Shown piece after piece: positions 27,142 through 35,623 of a stretch of DNA of 64,000 nt. The notes under the pieces were generated by a model. It did no database searches. It was not told where the DNA came from and saw only the letters and a list, made by a program, of their open reading frames with translations. Source of the DNA: Longispora albida DSM 44784. GTDB taxonomy: Bacteria > Actinomycetota > Actinomycetes > Mycobacteriales > Micromonosporaceae. The stretch's first letter is position 1. Every line of letters begins with the position of its first letter. Where the stretch lies: contig NZ_KB903834.1 of assembly GCF_000379825.1 (NCBI RefSeq), forward strand, positions 505,704-569,703, in the 5' to 3' direction. Both the position numbers and the translations under genes were made by a program.

Positions 27142-27345
27142 TCAGCCGGTGAGCCGGACGTTCTCCGCCTGGGGACCCTTCTGACCCTGACCAATCTCGA
27201 ACTCCACCCGCTGGCCATCGTCCAGCGACTTGTATCCATCCATCTGGATCGACGAGAAGTGCACGAACACGTCCTGTCCGCCGTCCACGGCGATGAAGCC
27301 GTAGCCCTTCTCGCTGTTGAACCACTTGACGGTGCCCTCTGCCAC
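27142..27345 (-). CDS. cspA: Cold-shock protein, CspA family
   Basis: A 67-residue single OB-fold RNA/DNA chaperone. RNP1 is KGYGFI and RNP2 is VFVHF; the N-terminal GTVKWFN and the C-terminal GPQAENV motif are canonical. The start is GTG at 27345 with GAAGGA upstream. The roughly 130-base region before it is AT-richer than its surroundings and probably holds the promoter and a structured leader, as in other csp genes. It is divergent from the APH-family gene. Confidence 0.97.
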   Translation of the reverse strand: MAEGTVKWFNSEKGYGFIAVDGGQDVFVHFSSIQMDGYKSLDDGQRVEFEIGQGQKGPQAENVRLTG

Positions 27346-27487
27346 GCTGCACTTCCTTCAGTCCAACCACACCGGCGCCGCGGAACACGGCCGCCAGGAT
27401 CAAGCCATCCCCAGTGCTCGATGAACGCACACTACACAAGCAGATCAACCAACGCACTAATACAAATCGGACAGTGTGAATGCGTCG

Positions 27488-27514
27488 TTGACTGTGGACA
27501 ATGACGGCTAGATT
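27488..27514 (+). promoter_or_regulatory. -35/-10 promoter of the APH-family gene
   Basis: TTGACT (27488-27493) and TAGATT (27509-27514) are 15 bp apart. The ATG at 27523 lies eight bases after the -10, consistent with a leaderless mRNA. Confidence 0.6.
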
Positions 27515-27522
27515 TGATCTTT

Positions 27523-28380
27523 ATGGCAAACCCTTATCCGGTACCGGATCACGGCACGCTCGCATGGATCCGCGCGGTCCTCGGCGCCGATCCGGGCACC
27601 CCGGTCGCGCTGACCGGCGGGACAGCGCAGGCCGTCTGGCTGGTTCCCGCCGCTGACGGCCGTGAATACGTCATGCGCCAGTGGAGCCGCCCCGGCTGGC
27701 GGGAATCCGACCCGCACCACAGCCCGGAGAACGAACTCGCGGCCCTCACGGCGCTGGCCGCCACCGGGCTGCCGGTACCGGAGGTGGTGGCCTGTGACGC
27801 GGCCGGCGAGCACGGCGACCACCCCGCGCTGCTGATGACCCGGCTACCCGGCCACATCGCGTCGAGCGCCACGTACCGGGTGCCCGGCGACCCGCCCATG
27901 ACTCCGGACATGATCCGGCAGCTCACCGAGGCCGCGCAGGTCGTGCACGGCCTCGCGGTACCGGCAGTCGGGCCGTACGAGCCCTACGGGGACCTGAGCG
28001 GCGCGGAGCCGCCGGAGGGCACGAGCCGGCCGGAGTTGTGGGAGCTGGCCTTCGAGACCGTCCTCAGTGGCCCGCCAGCGGCCCCGGAAGTCTTCGTCCA
28101 CCGTGACTTCCACCCCGGGAACACGCTCTGGCTGGACGGCAGGCTGAGCGGCCTCATCGACTGGACGACAGCCGCACGCGGCCCGGCCGGGGTCGACTAC
28201 GGGCACCTGCGCTGGAACCTGGTCGCCGCGTACGGCCTGGAGACCGCCGGCTCGGTGCTCCGCCACGCCCCCGACTACCACCCGTACTGGGACCTGCGGA
28301 CGGTGGCGGACGCGGCTGAGCTGGTCGAGGACCTGCCGCTGTTCGAGCGGTACCTCGATTCGGTGCTCAGCCGGATCTGA
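27523..28380 (+). CDS. Aminoglycoside phosphotransferase (APH)-family kinase
   Basis: A 285-residue kinase of the APH/ChoK fold that would phosphorylate a small molecule with ATP. The catalytic loop is VFVHRDFHPGNTLW with Asp and Asn in place. The metal-binding LIDWTTAARGPAGVDYGHLRWNL replaces the usual IDW/IDF motif. An N-terminal lobe contains YVMRQWSRPGWRES, with a lysine-poor nucleotide pocket. Most members of this family are not antibiotic-resistance enzymes, and no resistance role should be assumed. The ATG at 27523 is preferred to the TTG nine bases earlier because of the promoter spacing. Confidence 0.85.
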   Translation: MANPYPVPDHGTLAWIRAVLGADPGTPVALTGGTAQAVWLVPAADGREYVMRQWSRPGWRESDPHHSPENELAALTALAATGLPVPEVVACDAAGEHGDHPALLMTRLPGHIASSATYRVPGDPPMTPDMIRQLTEAAQVVHGLAVPAVGPYEPYGDLSGAEPPEGTSRPELWELAFETVLSGPPAAPEVFVHRDFHPGNTLWLDGRLSGLIDWTTAARGPAGVDYGHLRWNLVAAYGLETAGSVLRHAPDYHPYWDLRTVADAAELVEDLPLFERYLDSVLSRI

Positions 28381-28403
28381 CGAGACCGGGTATGAAGGAA
28401 CGC

Positions 28404-28880
28404 ATGGAAATCATGATCAGGCAGATCACCGCCGCTGACACCGCGAAGGCACGCGCACTGCGGATCGAGGCGCTGGCCGACGCGCCGCTGGCCTTCGGTA
28501 CGAGGCTGGACGAGGCGTGCGCGCGGCCGAACGAGTTCTGGGCGGAGCAGACGGCGAACGGCGCGGCGGGGACGAGCCAGGCGCAGTTCGTGGCGGTCGA
28601 CGGGGAGGCGCTCGTCGGGTCGGTGATCGGGCTGGACCAGGGCGACCACACGTTCGTCATCGGGGTCTACGTCAGGCCCGGGTACCGGGGAAAGGGGCTG
28701 CTCGGCGGGCTCATGGCCGCCGTGGGTGACTGGTCGCCCCACGCGGAACTGCGGCTGGAGGTCACCAGCCCGGCGGCGCTGCGGGCGTACCAGAAAATTG
28801 GTTTCGCCGAAAACGGCAAGCTCGACTACTTCGTGCCGAAGGGGACGACGATCCGGCGGGAAATGACGAAGGTGGTCTGA
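28404..28880 (+). CDS. GNAT-family N-acetyltransferase
   Basis: A 158-residue GNAT enzyme. The acetyl-CoA site is VIGVYVRPGYRGKGLLGGLMAAV (motif A), followed by the strand LRLEVTSPAALRAYQKIGF and a short tail. The N-terminal ITAADTAKARALRIEAL is the usual first helix. The ATG at 28404 is five bases after AAGGA; an ATG twelve bases earlier is less well placed. It follows the APH-family gene by 23 bases and may be co-transcribed. A hairpin covers its stop codon. Confidence 0.87.
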   Translation: MEIMIRQITAADTAKARALRIEALADAPLAFGTRLDEACARPNEFWAEQTANGAAGTSQAQFVAVDGEALVGSVIGLDQGDHTFVIGVYVRPGYRGKGLLGGLMAAVGDWSPHAELRLEVTSPAALRAYQKIGFAENGKLDYFVPKGTTIRREMTKVV

Positions 28881-28915
28881 GAGCGGCGCGGCGGGCCGGC
28901 CACGCCGCTCTCAGA
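28876..28915. terminator. 13-bp hairpin spanning the GNAT stop codon
   Basis: Bases 28876-28888 pair perfectly with 28903-28915 over a 14-base loop. The TGA stop at 28878-28880 lies in the left arm. It separates two convergent genes, so it may serve both. Confidence 0.7.
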
Positions 28916-28922
28916 GGTCTGC

Positions 28923-30578
28923 CTAGACGTGCCGGCGGGACTGGACGATCCGGAAGCGGTTCGCCACGTAGGCACCGTCGGTGAGGGCCGAGTTCGCGGC
29001 GCGGTTGGCGCCACTGGCGTGGAAGTCGGAGTACGCGGCCGACTGGTTGACGAAGACGCCACCGGTCAGGTTGATCGACAGGTGCGTGCCGACCTCGATC
29101 GCGGCCTCCTCGACCACGCGGAGGACCTCCTCGTCGTTCGAGTAGACCGAGGCGGTCAGCGCGCCCTTGGCGTCGACCGTCTTCGCGAAGAGCTCGACCG
29201 ACTGCGCGGTGCTGTCGGTGGCGACCAGGAAGGAGATCGGGCCGAACCACTCCGTGCCGTAGGTGTCCTCGTCCGCCGCGTCGAGCTTGACGATCAGCGG
29301 GGTCCGGACGACGGCGTCGGGGAACTCGGGGTGGGCGTGCGCGACCGAGTCGAGCACGACCTCGCCGACCTTGCGGGCCAGGTCGAGGCGGCTGGTCACG
29401 CCGTCGTTGACGATCGCGCCGATCAGCTCGACCGCGCGGGCCGGGTCACCGGTCAGCTTCGCCACGGAGCCGGCGATGCCCGAAGCGACCTCGTCGAAGG
29501 ACTTGTGGCCGTCGCCGGTCTCGATGCCGCCCCGCGGGATGAAGATGTTCTGCGAGGTGGTGCACATCTGGCCCGAGTAGAGGGACAGCGTGAAGGCGAT
29601 GTTGCGGCACATGCCGGCGAAGTCGTCGGCCGAGTCGATGATGATCGTGTTGACGCCGGCCTTCTCCGTGTACACGGAGGCCTGGCGGGCGTTGGCCTCC
29701 AGCCAGTCGCCGTACTCCGTCGAGCCGGTGAAGTCGACGATCTTGACCTCGGGCCGGGTGGCCAGCACGCTCGCCAGCTTCTCGCCGGAGGCCTCGGGGG
29801 CCAGCTGCACCAGGTTCGGGTCGAAGCCGGCCTCGGCCAGCACCGCCCGCGCCTCACGGACCGTGATCGCCAGCGGGGCGACCGCGCGCGGGTGCGGCTT
29901 GACGATCACCGGGTTGCCGGTGACGAGCGAGGCGAACAGGCCAGGGTAGGAGTTCCACGTCGGGAACGTGTTGCAGCCGATCACGAGCGCGAGGCCGCGC
30001 GGCACGACGTGGAAGGTCTTCGTCATCCGCAGCGGGTCGCCCTTGCCGGCGGGCTTCTCCCACGCGGCGGTCTCCGGGTGCCGGGTCATCTCGGCGTAGG
30101 AGTAGGCGACGGCCTCCAGCGCGCGCTCGAAGGCGTGCGCGGTGCCGGCCTGGAACGCCATCACGAAGGCCTGGCCGGTGGTGAACTGCACCGAGTACGC
30201 CAGCTCGAAGGTGTTCCTGGCGAGCCGGTCGAGGATCTCCAGGACCACGCCGGTGCGGGCCTGCGGGCCGGCCTCACGCCACGCGGGCAGCGCTGCCTGC
30301 GCGTTGGAGATCAGGGTGTCCGCGTCGAGCCGGGGGTAGGTGATCCCCATGTCGATGCCGAACGGGCTGGTCTCGGTGGCCACGCGGTCGGTCCCGTCGA
30401 GCGGGAAGTCACCGTTGCGGTAGGCGTCGAACGCGGCCCGGCCGTCAGCGGCGGCCGTCTCGCCCCAGACCCGCGGGCTGGGCGATTCCGGGTATGCCGA
30501 CCAGTAGCCCCGCTCCCGGATCGCGGTGAGCGCGGCGTCGAGCTTCTCGCGGTGCTGGGCGAAGAGGTCCGAAGTCAT
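28923..30578 (-). CDS. paaN: Phenylacetic acid degradation protein PaaN (aldehyde dehydrogenase family)
   Basis: A 551-residue PaaN-type aldehyde dehydrogenase. Recognisable features are the N-terminal YWSAYPESPSPRVWGE region unique to PaaN, GCNTFPTWNSYPGLFASLVTGNPVIVKPHP in the NAD-binding fold, DFTGSTEYGDWLE, the catalytic-Cys segment SLYSGQMCTTSQNIFIP and a C-terminal GTHLSINLTGGVFVNQSAAYSDFHASG. No other paa genes lie in the window, so it is an isolated copy, as in several actinobacteria. The ATG at 30578 is chosen over an in-frame ATG 12 bases upstream. Confidence 0.92.
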   Translation of the reverse strand: MTSDLFAQHREKLDAALTAIRERGYWSAYPESPSPRVWGETAAADGRAAFDAYRNGDFPLDGTDRVATETSPFGIDMGITYPRLDADTLISNAQAALPAWREAGPQARTGVVLEILDRLARNTFELAYSVQFTTGQAFVMAFQAGTAHAFERALEAVAYSYAEMTRHPETAAWEKPAGKGDPLRMTKTFHVVPRGLALVIGCNTFPTWNSYPGLFASLVTGNPVIVKPHPRAVAPLAITVREARAVLAEAGFDPNLVQLAPEASGEKLASVLATRPEVKIVDFTGSTEYGDWLEANARQASVYTEKAGVNTIIIDSADDFAGMCRNIAFTLSLYSGQMCTTSQNIFIPRGGIETGDGHKSFDEVASGIAGSVAKLTGDPARAVELIGAIVNDGVTSRLDLARKVGEVVLDSVAHAHPEFPDAVVRTPLIVKLDAADEDTYGTEWFGPISFLVATDSTAQSVELFAKTVDAKGALTASVYSNDEEVLRVVEEAAIEVGTHLSINLTGGVFVNQSAAYSDFHASGANRAANSALTDGAYVANRFRIVQSRRHV

Positions 30579-30749
30579 GCCCACCATCATGCACCCGCTG
30601 TGACAGGTTCACGCAATCCGATCATCAACGTGTCATGACAGCCCGGGACCCGGTACGCGGCCATCAGCGGCGTCCGGCCGATCACCTGGCCGGTCATCAG
30701 GGCGGAGGCAGGCCCCGGCCGGGACTTGCGGGCAGGCTGCGACGTAGAT

Positions 30750-30781
30750 CACAGTCCCCCGGTCAGCAGTCCGGGGCTGTG
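30750..30781 (-). terminator. Imperfect hairpin over the stop of the SH3 protein gene
   Basis: CACAG and CCCCGG on the left pair with CCGGGG and CTGTG on the right, with a two-base bulge. The loop contains the stop codon at 30763-30765. Confidence 0.4.
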
Positions 30782-31488
30782 CCTTCGGAGGTCACGTACC
30801 CGCTGTGGACGTAGTTCCCGTCGGAGAGGCGGTACCAGTCGCCGGTCTGGCAGTCGAGCGGCAGCACGGCGGCGCTGGCCGCGACGGCGACGATCCGGTA
30901 TCCCGTTCCGGGGCCGGACCTGACGTTCAGCAGGCCGGACTCGACAGCCACCTTGCCGCTGGCCGGGGAGCCGCTCGTCCAGAGGAAGGTGGCGATGATC
31001 CACGCGTTGCTCGTCAGGCCGAGGCCGTCCCAGAAGGTACCGTCAGCGAGGTCGATGCCGGCCGGGTTGCTGACCGTCCGGCCGAACTCGTCCTTGCCCC
31101 GGTTGTAGCCGCCCTCGATGGCCGCCTGCGCCATCGGCAGGCCCCGGGGCAGGTCGCACCACCACTCGCGGAGTTCGTTCCAGTAGTCGTCGTGCGTGTT
31201 CCACGGGCCGACGTCCCACACGGGGGCGTACTCGCAGCGGGCGCCGTCCTCGGTGCAAACCTTCACCGTGTACTCGCCGCCGCCCTTGCTCGACAGTCCG
31301 CGCCGGGACGGCAGGGCGACGAAGTGGTCCCGTTCGGTGATGACGTGACCGTTGGCCGTCGTCTTGCCGACGAGCCCCTCCCTGGTGGCGTACACCCTGG
31401 ACTGGAAGGGGCTCCCCTCGGACGCGTGTGCTGGGGCAGCCATGAACGGAGTGAGCAGGATCAGCGCAGTAACCGCTCTTAGCCACAT
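30763..31488 (-). CDS. Secreted protein with RlpA-like region and C-terminal SH3b domain
   Basis: A 241-residue exported protein. The signal peptide ends near APAHA (about residue 22). Residues 30-110 (RVYATREGLVGKTTANGHVI, FVALPSRRGL, PVWDVGPWN) resemble a double-psi beta-barrel of the RlpA/expansin kind. The central NELREWWCDLPRGLPMAQAAIEGGYN region is conserved among secreted actinobacterial proteins. Residues 175-240 form a bacterial SH3 domain (VESGLLNVRSGPGTGYRIV ... GYV). The cysteines suggest disulfides. The ATG has a leaderless TAATGT box six bases upstream. A cell-wall-binding role is inferred. Confidence 0.75.
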   Translation of the reverse strand: MWLRAVTALILLTPFMAAPAHASEGSPFQSRVYATREGLVGKTTANGHVITERDHFVALPSRRGLSSKGGGEYTVKVCTEDGARCEYAPVWDVGPWNTHDDYWNELREWWCDLPRGLPMAQAAIEGGYNRGKDEFGRTVSNPAGIDLADGTFWDGLGLTSNAWIIATFLWTSGSPASGKVAVESGLLNVRSGPGTGYRIVAVAASAAVLPLDCQTGDWYRLSDGNYVHSGYVTSEGTAPDC

Positions 31489-31494
31489 ACCGGC

Positions 31495-31500
31495 ACATTA
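31495..31500 (-). promoter_or_regulatory. -10 box (TAATGT) for the leaderless SH3 protein gene
   Basis: TAATGT on the minus strand is six bases from the ATG at 31488. Confidence 0.45.
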
Positions 31501-31508
31501 GTGCTGAT

Positions 31509-32525
31509 TTAGAACTCCTGCTGCCAGTTCACCCAGGTGTCAACGAAACGGAAACCCATCCGCTCATTGATCACGATCATGTACCCGTTGGACGCCGCGT
31601 TCCACGTGTCCACCGCCCGCAGGTCCGGGTGCACGGCCCGCACCCGCGCCAGGTTCTCCAGCTTCACGACCGTGCCGAGCCGGTGACCACGGTGGTCGGG
31701 GTCGGCGATCGTGTTGTGCTGCCAGCCGTGCCACTCGATGCCCTGGCTCATGCCGATCGCGGTGTACGCGGCGAGCTGGCCGGAGGCGGTGTGCACCAGG
31801 CCGGCCCCGTAGTGCGTACGCTTCCGCGCGTCGGCAGCGGCCTCGCCGGCCCGGATCCGTTCGCGGTCGTAGTTCTCCTTCTCCAGCACCAGGTCGCCGG
31901 TCGGCGAGTCGGTGAGGAGCCGGCCGTCGAGGTACGCGACCCCGTCGATGATCTCGTCCGGCGCGTGGTTGCCCCAGGTCACCAGCTCGTACCCCTCGGC
32001 GTGCGTCCACGCCTCGGCCAGCTGGGCCGCCAGGTCCTCGTCGGACACCACACCCGGCGTCCAGCGGCGGCGCGCCTCGTCGTGCACCCGCTTCGCACCC
32101 ATCACCAGCGCGAAAGCGTTACCGGGGCCGTGCTTCGAGGCGGTGTCGTCCGGAGCGGCCTCACCCGCGTACCCGACGATCCGCTTGCGGCCGTTGGCCT
32201 TGGCGCGCTCCACGGCCTTGGCGTACAGCGCGGTACCGATGCCCTTGCGCCGGTGGTCCGGGTGGACCATCAGATCCACATCGGAGTTCTCCACGTTGTC
32301 CAGGGTCGGCATGCCCAGGTCGAAGAGCCCCACGAGCTCGCCGCCGTCCACGGCGATCCAGTACTCCCTCTTGCTGCCTGGCCATGGATGACTCAGACCG
32401 TCGATGCATTCCTCGCGTGTCGTCTCCGGGAAGTCCGGCACGTCATACGCCATGGTCTCGGCGATGAGCCGCATCCGGGCCTCGAGAGCCGCCGCGTCAG
32501 AGAGGTCAAGCTGCACGATTTCCAT
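31509..32525 (-). CDS. Tandem-GNAT N-acetyltransferase
   Basis: A 338-residue protein with two GNAT domains. The first (about 1-150) has the acetyl-CoA motif VDLMVHPDHRRKGIGTALYAKAV and looks active. The second (about 200-338) has NTIADPDHRGHRLGTVVKLENLARV, then a conserved DTWNAASNGYMIVINERMGF C-terminus, as in mycothiol synthase-like double GNAT proteins. It is not MshD by its motifs. The ATG at 32525 has no ribosome site and a weak CACCCT box six bases upstream. The acceptor is unknown. Confidence 0.83.
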   Translation of the reverse strand: MEIVQLDLSDAAALEARMRLIAETMAYDVPDFPETTREECIDGLSHPWPGSKREYWIAVDGGELVGLFDLGMPTLDNVENSDVDLMVHPDHRRKGIGTALYAKAVERAKANGRKRIVGYAGEAAPDDTASKHGPGNAFALVMGAKRVHDEARRRWTPGVVSDEDLAAQLAEAWTHAEGYELVTWGNHAPDEIIDGVAYLDGRLLTDSPTGDLVLEKENYDRERIRAGEAAADARKRTHYGAGLVHTASGQLAAYTAIGMSQGIEWHGWQHNTIADPDHRGHRLGTVVKLENLARVRAVHPDLRAVDTWNAASNGYMIVINERMGFRFVDTWVNWQQEF

Positions 32526-32913
32526 AGCGCCAGGGTGAACGGCACCAGCGCTGTCCGCGACCGATTTACGGGATGGGGGCCGATGGTGCCCGATGGGGCC
32601 AGACCGGGCCCGGAATTGGTCGAGAGGACGCTCGCGTTCGCTGTGACACCGCTCAGGTGCGGCACCACAGCGCCGGACAGATCCGGTGATGTGCGGCGTC
32701 CTCCCGCGCTCAGAATCCTCTGGCCTCTACCACCCGGGCGTCAAGCTGCCAACTGATCCCGATCGATCGTTAAGTTAACGTTGCGTGCCGGCACGCCGGG
32801 CCCTTCCCGGCCGGCGCGCCGGACGACCTGCACACGTAATGCTCATGTTAGGTTACTCACCGTAACTGCTGTGACCTAAGTCACAGGCGGGACTGATCCC
32901 GGGCCGGCCACGG
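32526..32913. other. 388-bp non-coding region between the tandem-GNAT gene and thrC
   Basis: No convincing gene is present. It holds an AT-rich patch near 32765-32785 (CGATCGTTAAGTTAACG), G/C palindromes at about 32785-32825, the repeat GTTAC-5-GTAAC at 32852-32866, and a perfect palindrome at 32869-32886. It is unusually rich in inverted repeats for its length. Confidence 0.55.
32869..32886. promoter_or_regulatory. Perfect CRP-like palindrome or short hairpin
   Basis: CTGTGAC, four bases, GTCACAG. It contains TGTGA-N6-TCACA, the consensus of CRP/FNR-type regulators. It lies 28 bases downstream of thrC and 344 bases upstream of the tandem-GNAT gene. It could equally be a thrC transcript hairpin, although no T-run follows. 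Confidence 0.4.
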
Positions 32914-34170
32914 CTAGAGCAGCCCGGCCTCCCTGGCGGCCCGCAGCGACGGCTTCACCTGGTGCGTCGGTCCAACCTGGCCGGCCACGGCGTCCACAGT
33001 CTTCAGACCCTCACCAGTGTTGTACACGACCGTCTCAGCAGCCGGATCCAGCTTGCCACTCGCGACAAGCTTCTTGAGGACGGCCACGGTCACGCCACCA
33101 GCCGTCTCCGCGAACACGCCCGTGGTACTGGCCAGCAGCTCGATACCCTCACGGATCTCGTCGTCGGTGGCCGAGTCCATCCAGCCACCCGTACGCCGGA
33201 CCGACTCCAGCGCGTAGACCCCGGCCGCCGGGTCGCCGATGTTGAGGGACTTCGCGATCCCGGTCGGCTTGACCGGCGTGATGTCCTCGGCGCCGGCGTG
33301 CAGGGCCGTGGCGATCGGCTTGCAGCCCTCGGACTGGGCGCCGAACACCTTCCATGGCCGGTGCTCGACCAGCCCGATCTCGACCAGCTCCTCGAAGGCC
33401 TTGTCCACCTTGGTCAGCAGCTCGCCACTGGCCATCGGGATCACGACCTGCTCCGGCAGCCGCCAGCCGAGCTGCTCGGCGACCTCGTAGCCGAGCGTCT
33501 TGGAACCCTCGGCGTAGTACGGCCGGACGTTCACGTTGACGAACGCCGTGTCCTCGAAGGCGTCGGTCTCGGTCAGCTCGCCACAGAGCCGGTTCACGTC
33601 GTCGTAGGAACCCTCGACCGCGACGAGCTGCCCGCCGTAGACGGCCGTTGTCACGACCTTGCCCTGCTCCAGGTCGTACGGGATGAAGACGATGCTGGGC
33701 ACCCCGGCCCGCGCACCGTGCGCGGCCACGGAGTTGGCGAGGTTACCGGTCGACGCGCACGCGAACCGCGTGAAGCCGAGCCCCTTGGCAGCGCTGAGCG
33801 CCACGGACACGACCCGGTCCTTGAAGGAGTGGGTGGGGTTGGCTGAGTCGTCCTTCACCCACAGCGTCCCCGTCATGCCGATCGCCCTGGCCAGCGCGTC
33901 AGCCCGGACGAGCGGCGTGAGGCCCGGGTCGAGGGATACGCGGGTGGCCGGGTCCTGGCCGGCGGGGAGCAGCGGGGCGTACCGCCAGATGTTCTGCGGG
34001 CCGGCCTCGATCTGCTCGCGGGTGACGCGGGCCAGGGCCTCGGCGTCGTAGGCGACCTCGAGCGGGCCGAAACACTGGTAACAGGCGTGCTGGGCGATCA
34101 GCGGATACTCAGCGGCACAGGCCCGGCAGACCAGGGCACGGGCGGGTGAGGCGACAGCGAGCAGCGTCAT
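32914..34170 (-). CDS. thrC: Threonine synthase
   Basis: A 418-residue PLP enzyme converting O-phospho-L-homoserine to L-threonine. The N-terminus carries the zinc-ribbon-like CRACAAEYPLIAQHACYQCFG. The PLP lysine is in DDSANPTHSFKDRVVSVAL, and the phosphate loop is ACASTGNLANSVAAHGARAG. The C-terminal YNTGEGLKT motif is also typical. Length fits the ThrC class of actinobacteria. The ATG at 34170 is preceded at some distance by GGAAGGAA; the longer frame upstream is rejected because its first residues do not match the family. No hom or thrB is adjacent. Confidence 0.94.
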   Translation of the reverse strand: MTLLAVASPARALVCRACAAEYPLIAQHACYQCFGPLEVAYDAEALARVTREQIEAGPQNIWRYAPLLPAGQDPATRVSLDPGLTPLVRADALARAIGMTGTLWVKDDSANPTHSFKDRVVSVALSAAKGLGFTRFACASTGNLANSVAAHGARAGVPSIVFIPYDLEQGKVVTTAVYGGQLVAVEGSYDDVNRLCGELTETDAFEDTAFVNVNVRPYYAEGSKTLGYEVAEQLGWRLPEQVVIPMASGELLTKVDKAFEELVEIGLVEHRPWKVFGAQSEGCKPIATALHAGAEDITPVKPTGIAKSLNIGDPAAGVYALESVRRTGGWMDSATDDEIREGIELLASTTGVFAETAGGVTVAVLKKLVASGKLDPAAETVVYNTGEGLKTVDAVAGQVGPTHQVKPSLRAAREAGLL

Positions 34171-34310
34171 AACGCGCGGGTTCCTTCCCATCTTTCCCGG
34201 ATCTGATCGATTTGATCGTCCGGGCCGGAATTGGCACCTAACCCACGAATGTGGCGGTTGCCGGAGCGTCAACGGGCCGTTCCCTCGGCTCCTCTGGATG
34301 AGGTATGTAG

Positions 34311-34332
34311 TTGTGGCCTTGCACTTGTGGCC
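34311..34332. promoter_or_regulatory. Direct repeat upstream of the Scr1-type regulator
   Basis: Two exact copies of TTGTGGCC lie 14 bp apart (34311-34318 and 34325-34332), with TTGCAC between them as a possible -35. They lie about 90 bases before the regulator start, so autoregulation is possible. Confidence 0.3.
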
Positions 34333-34419
34333 GACAGTCTATGGGTTTTTTCCATCACCCGACACGTGAGCCCCACCACGATCGTTGAACAGGATGATCG
34401 GGGACGAGGAGGTCGGAAG

Positions 34420-35292
34420 ATGGCGGTTGGGCACAGCCCGATGGTCCGCCGCAGCAGGCTGGGTGCCGAGCTGCGCAAGCTCCGCCGTGACAAGAACCTG
34501 ACCATCGCCCAGGTGTCGGTGCTGATCGGCTGGCAGGCGTCCGAGCTGAGCCGTCTCGAGAACGGCAAGCTCCGCCCTGACCTGTCCGTCGTCATGGACA
34601 TCCTCGACGCGCTGGAGTGCATCGGCCCCGAACGGGAGATGCTGATCAGCATGGCGCGCGACGCCAACCAGCGCGGCTGGTGGAAGGCGATGGTCGGGCC
34701 GATGTTCGAGCGCTACCGGCAGATCGCGGAGATCGAGGCCGGCGCGACGGAGATCCGTCAGATCACGATGCTGTTCGTGCCGGGGCTGCTCCAGACGGAG
34801 GAGTACGCCCGTTCCCGGCTCTCGAACACGCCGGGCCTGACGGAGGCGAGCGCCGTCCAGACAGCGATCAATGGTCGCCTGACGCGGCAGAAGCTCCTCG
34901 ACAACGAGGAGACGCAGTACTCGGTCCTGATGGACGAGGGAATACTCCACCGGAGGACGTGCGAGCCGGGCATGCTGGCCGACCAGTTCCGGCACCTGCT
35001 GAAGATCGGGCAGCGGTCCAACATCGACATCAGGATCATCCCGTTCGTCGCGGAGATCTACGAACGGACGCAGATCACTTCAGGTTTCACTCTTTTCCGG
35101 TACGCGAGCCCGGATGATCCGCGGGTGGCCTACGTGGAGACCAGCACCGTGGATCTCGTCCTCAGCGACCGTGAGGACCTGGCCCGCTACGAGAAGATGC
35201 ACGAAGAATTCGGTGCCCATGCACTGAATGCGGCCGACTCACTCGCGCTGATCGAGGACGCGGTCGAAAGATTCCAGCCCAAGGGAACATGA
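34420..35292 (+). CDS. Scr1-type helix-turn-helix regulator (XRE HTH + DUF5753)
   Basis: A 290-residue regulator. Residues 12-70 form an XRE-type helix-turn-helix (LGAELRKLRRDKNLTIAQVSVLIGWQASELSRLENG). Residues 95-280 are the DUF5753 effector region with the hallmarks IRQITMLFVPGLLQTEEYAR, INGRLTRQKLL and IDIRIIPFVAE. Such proteins are expanded in Streptomyces and Micromonosporaceae and usually pair with a DUF397 protein. The ATG at 34420 has a GAGGAGG site; the longer frame upstream is non-coding. It overlaps the DUF397 gene by four bases. Confidence 0.92.
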   Translation: MAVGHSPMVRRSRLGAELRKLRRDKNLTIAQVSVLIGWQASELSRLENGKLRPDLSVVMDILDALECIGPEREMLISMARDANQRGWWKAMVGPMFERYRQIAEIEAGATEIRQITMLFVPGLLQTEEYARSRLSNTPGLTEASAVQTAINGRLTRQKLLDNEETQYSVLMDEGILHRRTCEPGMLADQFRHLLKIGQRSNIDIRIIPFVAEIYERTQITSGFTLFRYASPDDPRVAYVETSTVDLVLSDREDLARYEKMHEEFGAHALNAADSLALIEDAVERFQPKGT

Positions 35293-35492
35293 TGTTTGAT
35301 TCACCGTTCGATGCCTGGCACAAGTCCACCCGCAGCGACGCTGGTGGGTGTGTCGAGGTCTCGGCGAACACGGACCGGACGCTGATCGGGGTACGGGACA
35401 CCACCCACAGGACCGGTGGGACCTTGTCGTTCAGCATCGCTGACTGGCGGGGTTTCATCGTCGAGGCGAAGCACGGCGTGTTCGATCGCTGA
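35289..35492 (+). CDS. DUF397 protein
   Basis: A 67-residue DUF397 protein with the signature WHKSTRSDAGGCVEVS and VRDTTHRTGGTLSFS, ending in the usual ADWRGFIVEAKHG. These proteins commonly act as antagonist partners of the adjacent Scr1-type regulator. The start overlaps the TGA of that regulator by four bases (ATGA), so the two are translationally coupled. A strong terminator follows 13 bases after the stop. Confidence 0.93.
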   Translation: MMFDSPFDAWHKSTRSDAGGCVEVSANTDRTLIGVRDTTHRTGGTLSFSIADWRGFIVEAKHGVFDR

Positions 35493-35505
35493 GGCGAAGC
35501 GTATA

Positions 35506-35545
35506 GGACTCTGGCCCGGTCTCCGACCGGGCCAGAGTCCTTTTT
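35506..35545 (+). terminator. Strong Rho-independent terminator of the Scr1/DUF397 operon
   Basis: A perfect 15-bp stem (35506-35520 with 35526-35540), a five-base loop and TTTTT at 35541-35545. This is the best intrinsic terminator in the window. Confidence 0.95.
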
Positions 35546-35611
35546 GGGCAGAAGTCTATTCAGTCACCGGAATAGGCGCCGATCGGACTGTGCAGTCACC
35601 CTGCGCACCGA

Positions 35612-35617
35612 TATCTT
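35612..35617 (+). promoter_or_regulatory. -10 box (TATCTT) for the second Scr1-type regulator
   Basis: TATCTT is six bases upstream of the ATG at 35624, fitting a leaderless mRNA. Confidence 0.55.
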
Positions 35618-35623
35618 CGACGC

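Noticed and set aside
27523..28380. APH-family kinase as an antibiotic-resistance gene
   Set aside because: Most members of this fold phosphorylate other molecules; no resistance cassette or mobile context is present.
28929..30638. 569-residue plus-strand frame opposite paaN
   Set aside because: Shadow composition with no domain; paaN is clear on the other strand.
32841..32866. TTAGGTTA half-site as an IdeR iron box
   Set aside because: Only the left half matches; the right half diverges, and no iron-related gene is nearby.
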